Assembly (NCBI GenBank): GCA_037074615.1
Contig: CM073558.1
Span: 10,478,001 to 10,542,000 of the forward strand
DNA from: Leucaena leucocephala
Lineage: Eukaryota; Streptophyta; Magnoliopsida; Fabales; Fabaceae
DNA: 64,000 nucleotides
Direction of reading: 5' to 3'
Part shown: in pieces, positions 1-10,715 of the stretch
How the letters are laid out: every line of letters starts with the position of its first letter
Position numbering within the stretch: the first letter of the stretch is position 1
Made by a program: the position numbers and the translations under genes
Notes under the pieces: model-generated
What the model was told of the DNA's origin: nothing
Seen by the model: only the letters and a program-made list of their open reading frames with translations
Database searches by the model: none

Positions 1-81
1 GTAGTGCCTTATATTACATTAATATGATGCAATTATTTTTGTTTTAATGAGTCAGGCGATGACAATCCATGCTCTAAATCA
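1..81 (+). mobile_element. 3' end of the 5' LTR of Athila-like element T (partial)
   Basis: These bases match, with scattered substitutions, the last 80 bases of the LTR that ends at 49155; both contain the words TGCCTTATA and TGCAATTATTTTTGTTTTAAT and end in AAATCA. The segment is followed directly by an Athila-type primer site, so it is the end of the 5' LTR. The LTR start and the left target duplication lie outside the window. Confidence 0.8.
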
Positions 82-82
82 A

Positions 83-100
83 TGGCGCCGTTGCCGGGGA
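83..100 (+). other. Primer-binding site of T, tRNA-Asp type
   Basis: TGGCGCCGTTGCCGGGGA lies one base after the LTR end. It is complementary to the 3' end of plant tRNA-Asp and is the classic primer site of Athila-lineage Ty3/gypsy elements. It fixes the plus orientation of T and marks the junction between LTR and leader. Confidence 0.9.
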
Positions 101-576
101 GCCAAGTAATTGGTTCATTAGCAATTCATTGTCAATTTCATTATTTACCTGAGTCTTTTTTTTGAATTTTAGTTTTTGTTGTTTTCATCACATAGAGTTC
201 TGCATTTTTCTTTTATCTCAAATTTCTACTAATTTACTCTCTATAAAATCCAGTCGCGACCAAACCACATTTTAGTAGCAAAGTGAAATCCATTTTTAAG
301 AACTTTTACTCTCTATATAATTGGGTCACGACCTGAACACCCTTGTGTCGCCACCTATTGAACTTTTCTGCTGTGAAACTTTGTGTCTGATTTTGATTCC
401 TTGCCTGGTTATTCTTGATTGTTCCTATGTTGCATACGTAAAAGAACTAAACCATTAGTGCCTTTTGAACTTGAAATTGAGAGACAACTTAGGAAATTGA
501 GGAGAGAATTTAGAGAAGAGGCAAGATCAACATAATGTAGTTCTCCTTCAAGTGTCCTTGAATCTGAAATTGAACT
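101..576 (+). mobile_element. Non-coding leader of T
   Basis: This is the untranslated leader after the primer site. I see no open frame of note. It contains decayed copies of the palindromic word GGTCGCGACC (252-261 and 324-333), which recurs in other parts of T. Gag, expected next, is absent: at 577 the sequence switches to a family B LTR, and the next recognisable T sequence is the protease at 31710. Gag was therefore lost by deletion or lies in segments I cannot recognise. Confidence 0.6.
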
Positions 577-3500
577 TGTCACATCCTACTTTTTCCCTAT
601 CTGTATAATACTTATAGTGGAAAGAGGTTTGGAAAGGATTGTGATGATGAATAGAAAAAAAATAATGATTAGACAAAAGGTATAAAGATGAGGGACTAGA
701 ATGAAAAGTTTAAAGGTTCAATGGTAGAAAATGAAAGTAGATAAAAGCTTTAAGCCATTAAGTGTAATTATGAGAAGTTGAGGGCCTAAAGTGTAATTTT
801 CAAAAGTTTAGGGCAAAATGATAATTATTGAAAGTTGAATGGGAAAAGGCCCAAAAATTCCCATAATCAGATTAGTCCCAAATTTTCCCAGTAAATAGAG
901 AGATTATTCTGATTAGTTTGACATAACACAGAATTCTGATGTGAGGTCTCGAAAAATTTATATTAATTTTTGAAGAAAAGAAAATTAATAAAGTATCCTC
1001 TAGACCTTATAATCATATACAATTTGGTATTAAATTTTTATAATTAATATAAGAATTTATAAAACTGACAGAGCTCAAAAAGGAGTTATGTAGAATTTAT
1101 TATATAATTTACAGTATATTAAAACACTCGATAAATATGTTTTGGGATATTTCTAAGGAGTTTAGCCCATAAAGATAGTGGACCATGTAGAGGGCCCAAA
1201 ATGGCATCTTATAGGTCCAGTAATATTTTCAGATAAGTATATGGGTCAGGGCTAATAAAAATTGGGAAAAATATAAAATTACGAAAATGCCACTGAATGT
1301 ATGCCATTGTGTTGTGTCATTAAATCAGAGTCAGATAGAGGGCATTTTGGTCATTTGACTAAGGTTAGATGGTCAAGGAGAATTCCTAGAATAGTTGACC
1401 AAGGTTAGCGAATACTCTGATTAGGTGTGAAAAGACAATAATGCCCTTTGAGAAATTAAAGTGAAATCAGACACCGATAAAGGGTCTTGAAGAAATGTAA
1501 GGAATTTTTATCAGGACTTCTAGGTCTCAAACAATTATGAGACTTTGGAGGGAGTTGTTATATATTAGAATGAATTTTTAAAAATGTTAGAATCATTAAA
1601 AGAGGTGTATAGCATTTATTTCAAAATCAGAATATTTTAAGGATACCCGGTAAAGGAAATATGTTGGAATATGTGCCAAAAATAAGGGGATGGATTTGGA
1701 AAGCCAATATGGTGTCCCATAGGAAGCCCAATATGCCAAGTCCATGTTTTTGGGCCTATGAATACTTTATGCCAATTTTTAAAAAAAAGAGAGAAGAAAA
1801 GAAGTAAGAAACTTCATGAATGGAAAGGTGGCATAAAGTGTATTGTTTGGGTTCCACCTAATGCTCACTTACGCCACATGGAAGCAAGGATATGGAAGAA
1901 GAATTGAAGCATGTGATATGTTAGAATAAAATAATGTGAAGATTAAATGTGAGCTATTAGATCAAATAGTGCACAAAGTGATCTTGGCCATTGATTTTTC
2001 ATGAAATTTGGCTATAAATACCCCACCATTTCTGCTCAAAACCATGGAGCAAGAACTCTTGGGTAACCTCTTGCAAAATAAAAACTCAAGCCAAGACAAA
2101 GAAGATTCAAGGTACCAAAGTTCAAGCAAGCTAGAGATTAAATGTAAGCAATCTATCATAGCTTATTTTCCTTTGATTTGGGAGCTTCAACTTAGGGTTT
2201 CCATGGAAGAAAGTTGAGTTTTCTCTACGGTGTATATGCTGTCCAAAACCTTAGATGAAAGGAGAAAGAAGAAATTAAAGTTAGAGTTATATGATTGAAG
2301 CTTAAACATGCTAGTTAAGTGATTGGTTGTTGAATCAAGTTGATATTCTTGACTTTTTCAAAGTTGAACCATTTTGGTTTGCACTATTCATGATAGAAGG
2401 AGATGGAATCTCAATTATTTATGCTTCTATTGAATTCATATGATGATTTTGTGTAGGATTGGATAGGTTTTGAATCTTGGAAGCATTGGAATTCCAAGTT
2501 TTAGTTTTTGAAGTTCTTCTCTATTATTGTTCACTCTAATTATTAGTGATTGGAATTTCATGATTTTGATGATTCCAATGGTTTTAAAATGAAAAGTTGT
2601 GTAGAATAAGGTAGAGAAGCAAGTATGAGAAGTATTGGAATCAAAATGAGAATTTTTGGAAGAATTATGCATGTTTTTCAAGTATGTCTAGAACAATGCA
2701 TAGGAGCTAGCATTTCATGATTCTAAACTCATAAATGGATTCAAAAGATAAAATTATGTAGGGTAAAGTCAAGACATCAATTGATTCAAAGGCCAAATCA
2801 ATTAGTAAAGATTAAAGGAAGTTATGTTAGTTAAAGTAAGTTTAATGTCCAAGGAAGTTAGATTGTAATGCATGAATGACTATGTAATGTTAGGATTTGA
2901 TTGTGGACTCCAAAGAGGCAGCTACACATAAAAAAGAAGTGAGAAGAAAGAGGCGAGATAAAGTGAAAGAGATCAAGAAAGTGAGGTAGTAAACATATCC
3001 TAAACTTGTATGTATTAAATATTATGCTTAGTTGTGCTATGGCTTGGTTGAATTGTGTTGCATATGTGTTTATGATTGAAGCTTTGTTTCTATGATTACT
3101 TTAGCCAATTGTATTTCATATGTAACATGGAAGCATGTACATCACACAATATTAACACTTTCACAAGCAAGCACAAGTATTTATATTAATGCATGCATTG
3201 TTTATTATCGTTTGCTACTGAGATTTCCCCAGAAATCTCGCCCCTCCATGTAATCCCAATCCCATAGGTTTATTAATGATAAAAGAGGATGATGAAGTAT
3301 GAAGAAAAGCTAGGGATTGGATAGTATAAATGTTATGTGAAGAATTGTTATGTATAATGTTGTTATGTGACAAGTTTGAGCCTCAATGTTCATGATGTAA
3401 TAAAATAGTAAATGAAGAGATGAATGTATGAATTTTGCAAACATCTAGTTAACATGTCAAGCTTTATTTTGACACTAAGAACACCTTATTTCGATGTCTG

Positions 3501-3812
3501 TACCAAGAGAATGAATTTTGCAAAGTAAGGGACCAGAATCTATTTTCAGAATTTTTGACCAAATAAAAAGTAATATTTGACGATTAAATTGTATTAATTG
3601 GCTAATCATTTAGTCTGAAAATTATTTTTCCCTTAAATTTAAAGATATTATCTTCACTTATATTTTTGAAACACTACATTTTGATTTTTTTAGAATTAAT
3701 TATGAGTTTTTGAAATTCATCGTCTAATCTGGAATACCATATGAACTGTAACTCGAGAAGAGTAAAATTCTAGATTTAGCTAATAGACTTCCAAGGTCTT
3801 GTAAGTGGTTCT
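577..3812 (+). mobile_element. Family B LTR, 3' end truncated (B1)
   Basis: It begins TGTCACATCC and is collinear with the complete B solo LTRs at 27880 and 45210. It has the U3 array of about 30-bp phrases (from ~690), the conserved TATAAATA at 2013-2020 and the downstream blocks. It stops within GTAAGTGGTTC at 3812, about 50-60 bases short of the B terminus seen at 48359, where minus-strand M begins. No target duplication can be verified. The several short open frames across 1962-2681 have no counterpart in the other B copies and are treated as chance. Confidence 0.8.
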
Positions 3813-4840
3813 TGTCATATCCTTATTTTCAACCTCAATTATACTCACTCAGAAGTCATTTGAATCACTTACATATCCCTTTGCTTTAGAAATATGCATT
3901 TTCAAAAGACTTCTTCCCGGGCACTATTCCCGAGTACTGTTCATTTGGTAATCTAGAATACATACCTAATTTTGAAGATTCATAATTAAAAATAGAAAAA
4001 TTAGAATGGAGTGGTTCCAATTTATAATGAAATATATTTCATTTAAATTTGAAGAAAAAAAATGTAAAATTGTTGTTTCATTGTCCAAATGAAATCAGTT
4101 TATTCTTTGAAAAATACTGTTCATTTGGTAAATCTGGAAGTTCTAGATTCTTTCCCTTAAATTCAAAAATTCATTTCTCTTTGGTTACTTGTCCAAATGA
4201 AACATGTTACCTATGGAGTTAAAGCTACAGATGTGTTCTTTAAGACTATAAACTTTTGTAGGAAAATTCGTTCATTTACTATATGAAATTAGAGGTTGAA
4301 CATCACTACCTTCAGTTGCTCACTTTATCTCAATTCTAGATTTTATCTCCAATTTACAAAATCATAGTAAATCAAAAACTTGACCAATTGAGGCATTCTT
4401 AGTGTCCCTTTAAATCTCTATATCTTAGCTATTTTTATACCAAATTTCAAGTCCAAAATTATTGGTTAAGTCATTGTAATTATTGTTAAGGTTACTTCCT
4501 CATATTACAAACATACTATATCATGCTAGGTATGCCATCAAGTCATTATCATAATGCCAAGTGATCAACATAACTTATCACACAATTTCAACCATCTATA
4601 TTTACCCTTTTCCCTTGAGATGTTCCAGCACCTATAACATGGTTATGCATATAGAAAGAATGAGATTTCATGGAAATCTCAATAGCAAGTCATACAAACT
4701 ATAATATCATGCATGATTGATTAGATGCCTAACATGTTATCATGAGATGGGTGCTACTTCATAATAATACATAAGCAAACTCTAACATGAATATTGTCAT
4801 GACATTAGTTGCAAGGACCTGCAATCATTCATACTTTATC
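3813..4840 (-). mobile_element. M 3' LTR, terminal part (piece 1)
   Basis: This is the reverse complement of a family A LTR end. It starts TGTCATATCCTTATTTTCAA, matching the reversed tail of element A. It shares with M's 5' LTR the block CAGTTGCTCACTTTATCTC, which other A copies lack, supporting pairing with that LTR. It is interrupted at 4840 by element A; the target bases TTATC are partly repeated as TCATC at 13928-13932. Confidence 0.65.
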
Positions 4841-5871
4841 TGTCATATCCCTAATTTTCTGACCTGATGTAGCTGTACAGTCATAACAATATACATGTTA
4901 GAGTTTGCTTATGTACTATTATGAAGTAGCTCCCATCTCATGATAACATGTTAAGCATCCAATTATTCATGCATGATAATATAGTTTGTGTAACTTGCTA
5001 TTGGGATTTCCATGAAATCTCATTCCTTCCACATGCATAACTATGTTTTAGGTGCTGGATCCTCTCAAGGGAAGAGAGTAATTGTTGATGATTAAGTTTG
5101 TATAACAAGTTATATGACTTATAAGACACTATGAGATGATATGCTAGTATGCATAGTGTGTGTTTCTGTAATCCTATTTTGAGGCCGTCGTGATGTGACA
5201 ATGGTTATGACATTTAAATAAATGAGTTTTAGACTGAAACTTGGCATGATTAAAGTTAAGATACATAGATTTAAATTAACACCAAGAACGCCTAATTTGG
5301 ATAAGTATCCGAATTGTTATGATTTTCCAAAGTTGGAAGTAAGATCTAGAATTGAGATAAAATGAGTGCTGAGAGACAGTGATGTTCATGCAATGATTTC
5401 ATATATCAAATGAACGGGTTTTTCTATGAAATTTTATGATCTTAAAGATAACGTCTAGATATTCAAATCCATAGGTAACACAGTTGATTTGGATGAGTAA
5501 CCAAAGAGAAATGAATTTGTGAATTTAAGCGAAGAAACTGGAACTTCCAAATTTTACCAAATGAACAGTGATTTTCAACAATTAAATTGATTTCATTGGG
5601 ATATGAAAACCTCAGTTTCATATTTTTCCCTCAAAGATATGTGAATGAGCTTTCATTAGAAATTGGAACCACATTATTTCTATTTTTCTACAATTAATTA
5701 TTAATTTTTGAAGTAGGGTACATGTTCTGGAATTACCAAATGAACAGTAAAAGTGAACAGTACCCAAGAGTAAATCTTTTGGAAATGGATGTTTTCAAAG
5801 CAAATGATCATGGAATTGGTTCCAATCACTTCTAATAAAGTATAATTGAGGTTAAAAGTAAGGATGTGACA
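4841..5871 (+). mobile_element. 5' LTR of A with 2.2-kb internal deletion
   Basis: The first ~40 bases match the head of the 3' LTR at 10716. After GTACAGT the sequence jumps to the block that starts near 12933 in the 3' LTR and then runs collinearly to the end. About 2.2 kb are missing, including all U3 repeats and the TATA box; a 2-base microhomology (GT) lies at the join. Because reverse transcription makes both LTRs identical, the deletion must post-date insertion. Remaining LTR parts differ by roughly 5 percent by eye. Confidence 0.9.
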
Positions 5872-5874
5872 TTT

Positions 5875-5887
5875 TGGTATCAGAGCA
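5875..5887 (+). other. Primer-binding site of A, tRNA-iMet type
   Basis: TGGTATCAGAGCA lies three bases after the 5' LTR end and is complementary to the 3' end of plant initiator tRNA-Met. The same 13 bases with the same 3-base spacer occur in M (25326-25338, minus strand); P has a 4-base spacer at 59788-59800. Confidence 0.93.
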
Positions 5888-6101
5888 TAGGATTCTGGCT
5901 TAAGAAATGCTCTGAATAGATTATTTATAGATTGATACATAAGTGAACCTATGAATGTACTTATGATAGTGAGGCTATGGTATGTGTGTATGTTATGAAA
6001 GTAATGTTGTTGAACTTGCTGTATGCTATATTGTGAATGAAATATAAATTATGTTAATTATAGTATTCCTTTCCTATTTCCTATTACGATAGTAAAACAA
6101 A
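5888..6101 (+). mobile_element. Short leader of A, with the leader ORF deleted
   Basis: The first ~60 bases match the leader of P up to the word AAGTGAAC. The sequence then jumps to the region matching P after about 60910, including the last Tyr-Glu-Cys codons and stop of P's leader ORF. About 1.05 kb is therefore missing relative to P. Only 214 bases separate primer site and gag ATG here, against 1285 in P. No function is apparent in what remains. Confidence 0.75.
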
Positions 6102-7253
6102 ATGGTAAGAACAAGAAGAGCTTGTTCTTCGGGTGAACCCCAAAATGCCGGAGATATTAACCAGTTGATTCTAGAATGACTGGAACAGCAGCAGAAGTTG
6201 ATAGAGGAAGTAAGAGCTGCTCAAGCAAAGAGTGAACAGGAAAGGGGTGCTGCTATAGCTGCGGCTGTAGCAGAAGCGGTAGAGAACCTACAGCAACCAG
6301 AATATGCTGGTATAACTAATACAGAACCAGAGATGGTTCAACAAACAACAGAACTACCAAGACAGACAGGATAGATAGTAGATCCTGCTGGTATTCAATA
6401 GTGGATGGCTAAGTTCTGTAAGCATAGTCCTCCGACGTTTGAGGGAACGTTCAATGTACAGAAAATGAAGGATTGGATCAACAGATTAGAGAAGATCTTT
6501 AAGGTACTGGGTTGTCTGTCTGAGAGTAAAGCACAGATGGCAATCTACTAGCTAGAAAGGGATGCTGACAGATGGTGGAAGAACACAGAGTTAGTATTGC
6601 AGGCCAGACACATTCCTATCACATGGGAAGTATTCCTTGAACAGTTTTATGAGAAGTATTTTCCCCTGTCAGTGCGGGATGAACGAGAAGCAGAATTCCT
6701 TGTGCTGAGACAAGGAGAAAAAGAATCATATGATGAATACTTAGCAAAGTTCATATGTCTTTCCCAGTATTCCACTTACCTACGACAGGTGGATGATGAG
6801 CGGTGGATGACGGAGAGGATGATCAGGGGATTGAATACTACTCTGAAAGATAAGATGACCCCTCAACAATACCATTAGTTCAATAAAGCAGTAGAGGCCT
6901 GCAGAATTATTGAGAATAGTCTGAATCACCGGATACTGATGAGACCGATAAGCAGAGAGATTGCTGCTCCTGAGAGACCTAACCAGGATAGAAATGTAGC
7001 CAGTGGCAGTGGCTATAATAAGAAGAGGAAAAGGCAGCGGCAGCAAAACTGAAAGCCTAACAGAGGAAACTATAGGGTTGATACAAATAATAGAGACCAG
7101 AGGTCTAGAGTATGCGACAAATGAGGGAAGAACTATGGAAACAAACCATACTTGATGGGGTAGAATGTCTGTTACACATGTGGCCAGCTTAGACATTTTT
7201 CCAGAAATTGTCCCCAAGCAGTTAATGATCAAAGGCTGCGTACTCAATGGCGA
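6102..7253 (+). pseudogene. gag: gag (capsid/nucleocapsid) of element A, stop-riddled
   Basis: The ATG at 6102 matches the start in P and lies in the same frame as all of pol. The N-terminus is Gln/Glu/Ala-rich and likely helical. A retrotransposon gag core follows (WWKNTEL, ITWEVFLEQFYEKYFP, LRQGEKESYDEYLAKF at about 6570-6760). A CCHC zinc knuckle (C-x2-C-x4-H-x4-C) lies at 7170-7211. In-frame stops occur at 6177, 6372, 6399, 6549, 6876, 7050, 7122 and 7161, with no frameshift. Intact, it would form the particle and bind element RNA. Three stops coincide with stops in P. Confidence 0.9.
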
Positions 7254-7700
7254 GTGTTTGCAATGACAAGGGAAAAAGCACAGAGATCACCCAAGATGAT
7301 CCAAGGTATCATCTATCTCAATAATCATGCTGTGATTACTATATTTGATTCGGGTGCAAGTCATTCCTTTATTTCTTATGAATGTGCTAAAGGTTTGGGC
7401 CTTACAAATAGTAAGCTGCATTATGCCATATGTGTCACGACCCCTACAAATGCTAAAGTAGTTACATCAGATGTCTACCTAAATGGTGTCATTCGATATG
7501 AATGTTGTTGCACTACTCTTGACCTAATATGCATGTTATTCCATGAGATTGATGTCATAATTGGATTAAATTGGCTGTCTACCAATAGTATAATGCTGGA
7601 TTGTAAGAACAAAACTCTAGTTCTTTGTCCACAAGCCCTAAATGTGAATCCAGAAGTGAAACTAAATTGCCTGACGGAGGCTCAAGCAGATAGATGTTTA
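7254..7700 (+). pseudogene. Aspartic protease domain of element A
   Basis: It continues the gag frame without interruption, so gag and pol form one polyprotein, as in many plant chromoviruses. The retropepsin active site is FDSGASHSF, with catalytic Asp-Ser-Gly-Ala at 7347-7358. The second conserved block, DVIIGLNWLS, lies near 7550-7580. This stretch has no stop codon. Its role would be to cleave the polyprotein. The same domain is present in P (62331 on) and, truncated, in M. Confidence 0.9.
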
Positions 7701-9120
7701 CGAAAAGGTTGTCAGGGATATATGGTCTTCTTTTCTGTCCAAGCAGAAGTAGAAGAAGGAATTGAAGCGATTCCAGTGGTCAAAGAATTTCCTGAAGTCT
7801 TTCCAAAGGAGATTCAGGGATTGCCTCCAGAACGAGAAGTGGAGTTTACAATTGACATTGTACCTGGAGCTGGACCAGTATCTAAAGCCCCATATCGTAT
7901 GGCTCCCAATGAGATGATTGAACTAAAGAAGCAGATAGAGGAGCTATTAGAGAAGGGTTTTATCCGACCCAGTGTTTCTCCGTGGGGTGCTCTAGTGTTA
8001 TTCATTAAGAAGAAGGATGGCAGTCTCAGATTGTGCATTGACTATTGGGAGTTGAATAAGATTACTGTTAAGAATAAGTACCCTCTTCCCCGAATTGATG
8101 ATTTGCTAGACCAGTTGGTTGGAGCAAGCTTATTCTCTAAGATTGATTTGAGGTCAGGTTATCACCAACTCAGAATCAAATTAGATGATATTTCAAAGAC
8201 TGCGTTCAGGACTCAATATGGTCATTTTGAATTCTTAGTGATGCCCTTTGGTCTGACGAATGCGCCTGCAATTTTCATGGATTACATGAACAAAATCTTC
8301 AGGCCTTCTCTAGATCAGTTTATGGTAGTCTTCATTGATAATATCTTAGTGTACTCCAAATCGGCTGCAGAGCATGAAGAGCATTTGAGGATTATTCTTA
8401 GTACTCTTAAAGAGAAATGACTTTATGCTAAGCTTAGTAAATGTGAGTTTTGGCTGCAAGAAGTCAAATTTCTCAGTCATGTCATATCCCATGAAGGGGT
8501 AGCTATAGATCCTAGCAAAGTTCAACCAATGCTAAGCTGGGAACAGCCAAGGACAGTGACAGAGATCAGAAGTTTTCTAGGCTTAGTAGGGTATTACAAA
8601 AGATTTATTAAGGATTTTTCTCGAATTGCTCTACCGTTAACTAAGCTGACCAGAAAGAATCAGCAGTTCAAGTGAGATGAGAAGTGTGAGGCCTGTTTTC
8701 ATGAACTAAAGCAGAGATTAACCACGACTCCCATGTTGATTATTCCAGACCCAACTCAGACTTATGTAGTCTACACTGATGCTAGCAAGCAGGGGTTGGG
8801 ATATGTGTTGATGTAGCAGGGACGAGTGGTAGCTTATGCTTCTCGATAGTTAAAGCCACATGAAGAGAATTATCCTACTTATGATCTGGAGCTTGCAGCG
8901 GTAGTTTATGCTCTCAAGATATGGAGGCATTACTTGTACGGAGCCACCATAGAACTGTACTATGATCATAAAAGCCTGAAGTATCTGCAAGATCAGAAAG
9001 AATTAAACATGAGGCAACGGAGATCGATGGAGTTTTTGAAGGATTATGATTTCCAGATCAAATACCATATAGGAAAAGCTAATGTAGTGGCCGATGCCTT
9101 TAGCAGAAAGGTGGTACAGG
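7701..9120 (+). pseudogene. Reverse transcriptase and RNase H of element A, catalytic residue lost
   Basis: RT blocks in order include KDGSLRLCIDY, KNKYPLPRIDDLLDQL, FSKIDLRSGYHQ and MPFGLTNAPAIF. The catalytic block reads FIDNILVYS at 8331-8357 where FIDD is required (second Asp to Asn, codon 8340-8342); P keeps FIDD. RNase H follows with TDASKQGLG, DLELAAVVYALKIWRHYL and DHKSLKYL, ending at VVADAFSRK near 9107. Stops lie at 8418, 8673, 8814 and 8847; three of these match CAG or TGG codons in P. No frameshift is present. Confidence 0.92.
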
Positions 9121-10664
9121 TTGCTAGTCTCATGATCAAAGAGTTAAAATTGATAGAAGATGTTCGAGATTGGAGTCCTTTGTATCAAATGCAAACAGTA
9201 GAAAGTTCTTATGGAGGAACGCAGATTAAAGCTTTCATAGAGGATGAGATAAAAGAAGCTCAGGAGCAAGATAGACTAGCTGAGATTTTCAAAGGTAAGT
9301 TGGAAAGAGGGGAAACTAAAAATTTTGATATGTCCCAATATGGGTTGCTACGATTTAGAGGATGACTATATATTCCCAATGCAATGGGATTAAGAGAAAA
9401 GATCCTAGAGGAGGCACATAAAAGCAAGTATACAGTACATCCAGGTATGACCAAGATGTATCATGATGTGAAGAGTTTATTTTGGTGGCCTGGATTAAAG
9501 AAAGATGTTGTAAATTATGTGTCCAAATGTTTGACATGTCAAAAGGTGAAAGTTGAGCATCAGAAGCCAGCAGGGAAATTACAACCACTAGAGATACCCG
9601 AGTGGCAATGGGACAACATTGCCATAGATTTTGTTGAAGGACTGCCCATGACTCCTACTAAGCATGATGCTATATGGGTGGTAATTGACTGATTAACGAA
9701 GTCAGCTCATTTCCTGGCAATCAATAAAAAGGATTATCTAGAGAAGCTGGCGAAATTCTATGTAAAAGAGATTATTAGACTACATAGTATTCCCAGTAGT
9801 ATCATTTCTGATAGAGATCCTCAGTTTACATCAAACTTTTGCCGAGCTCTACATAAAGAAATGGACACTACTCTCAGATTTAGTACAGCCTACCATCCTC
9901 AGACAGATGGTCAATCTGAGAGAACGATCCAGACGCTCGAGAATATGTTGAGAGCTTGTGTCTTGGATTTCAAAGGGAGTTAGGATGTCCATCTGCCGTT
10001 GATAGAATTTGCCTATAACAATAGTTATTAGACTAGCATTCAGATGGCTCCATTTGAAGCGTTGTATGGATGAAAGTGTAGATCTCCCTTATGCTAGGTA
10101 GAGTTGAGCAAAAGGAGGATGTTTGGTCCTGATATTGTAGACCAGACAACAGTACAGATTGATAAGATCAGAAAAAGGCTATTAACGGCTCAAAGCAGAC
10201 AGAAGAGTTATGCTGATATTAGAAGGAAGCCGTTGGAGTTTGAAGAAGGAGAGCATGTATTCCTTAAGTTGACTCCGACGACAAGAGCTGGACGATCGAT
10301 CAAAGTGAAGAAGCTGCACCCTAGATACATTGGGCCATTTCAAATCCTCTCAAGAGTAGGATCAGTGACTTACAAATTAGCTCTTTCTCCACATCTCAGC
10401 AAGATTCATGATGTGTTCCATGTTTCCCAATTAAAGAAGTATGTTTCAGATCCATCACATGTGATTGAGCAGGATGATATTGCATTGCGAGATGACCTGA
10501 CTTATGAAGTTGGACTAGTACTGATTGTAGATAGAAAGGTCAAGTAGTTGCAAAATAAGCAGATCCCTCTAGTTAATGTGGTCTGGAAGGGATTAAAAGA
10601 GAATGAAGCTACCTGGGAAGCAGAGGAAAGGATGAGAGAGATATACCCTGAACTATTTCCTTAG
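9121..10664 (+). pseudogene. Integrase with GPF module and chromodomain of element A
   Basis: An HHCC zinc domain (HPGMTKMYHD ... CLTCQK, 9440-9545) is followed by the DDE core: Asp in AIDFVEG (~9625), Asp in IISDRDPQF (~9810) and Glu in DGQSERTIQ (~9920). The C-terminus carries the GPF module (LHPRYIGPFQIL, ~10315-10350) and HDVFHVSQLKKY. A chromodomain-like tail then reads YEVGLVLIVDRK ... VVWKGLKENEATWEAEE and ends with ELFP and a stop at 10662. Chromodomains target heterochromatin, consistent with this neighbourhood. Premature stops: 9363, 9690, 9981, 10029, 10071, 10095, 10545. Confidence 0.92.
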
Positions 10665-10702
10665 TATATATGCAATGCAAATTTTGAGGACAAAATTTAT
10701 TA

Positions 10703-10715
10703 AGGGGAAGAGAAA
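10703..10715 (+). other. Polypurine tract of A with conserved pre-PPT palindrome
   Basis: AGGGGAAGAGAAA abuts the TGTCATATCC start of the 3' LTR and would prime plus-strand DNA. Just upstream (10682-10698) is the near-palindrome ATTTTGAGGACAAAATTT. It looks like the deaminated form of a pre-PPT motif common in plant chromoviruses. It also lies before the B-type LTR at 52125 and, inverted, near 52231. Confidence 0.85.

Noticed and set aside
6780..7247. 155-codon minus-strand open frame
   Set aside because: It lies opposite the gag of A, which shows clear gag and zinc-knuckle motifs in the plus direction. The equivalent in P (61929-62231) is also only a shadow.
7814..8038. Minus-strand open frame, also present at 62798-63022
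   Set aside because: Recurs only because it is antisense to conserved RT sequence in A and P.
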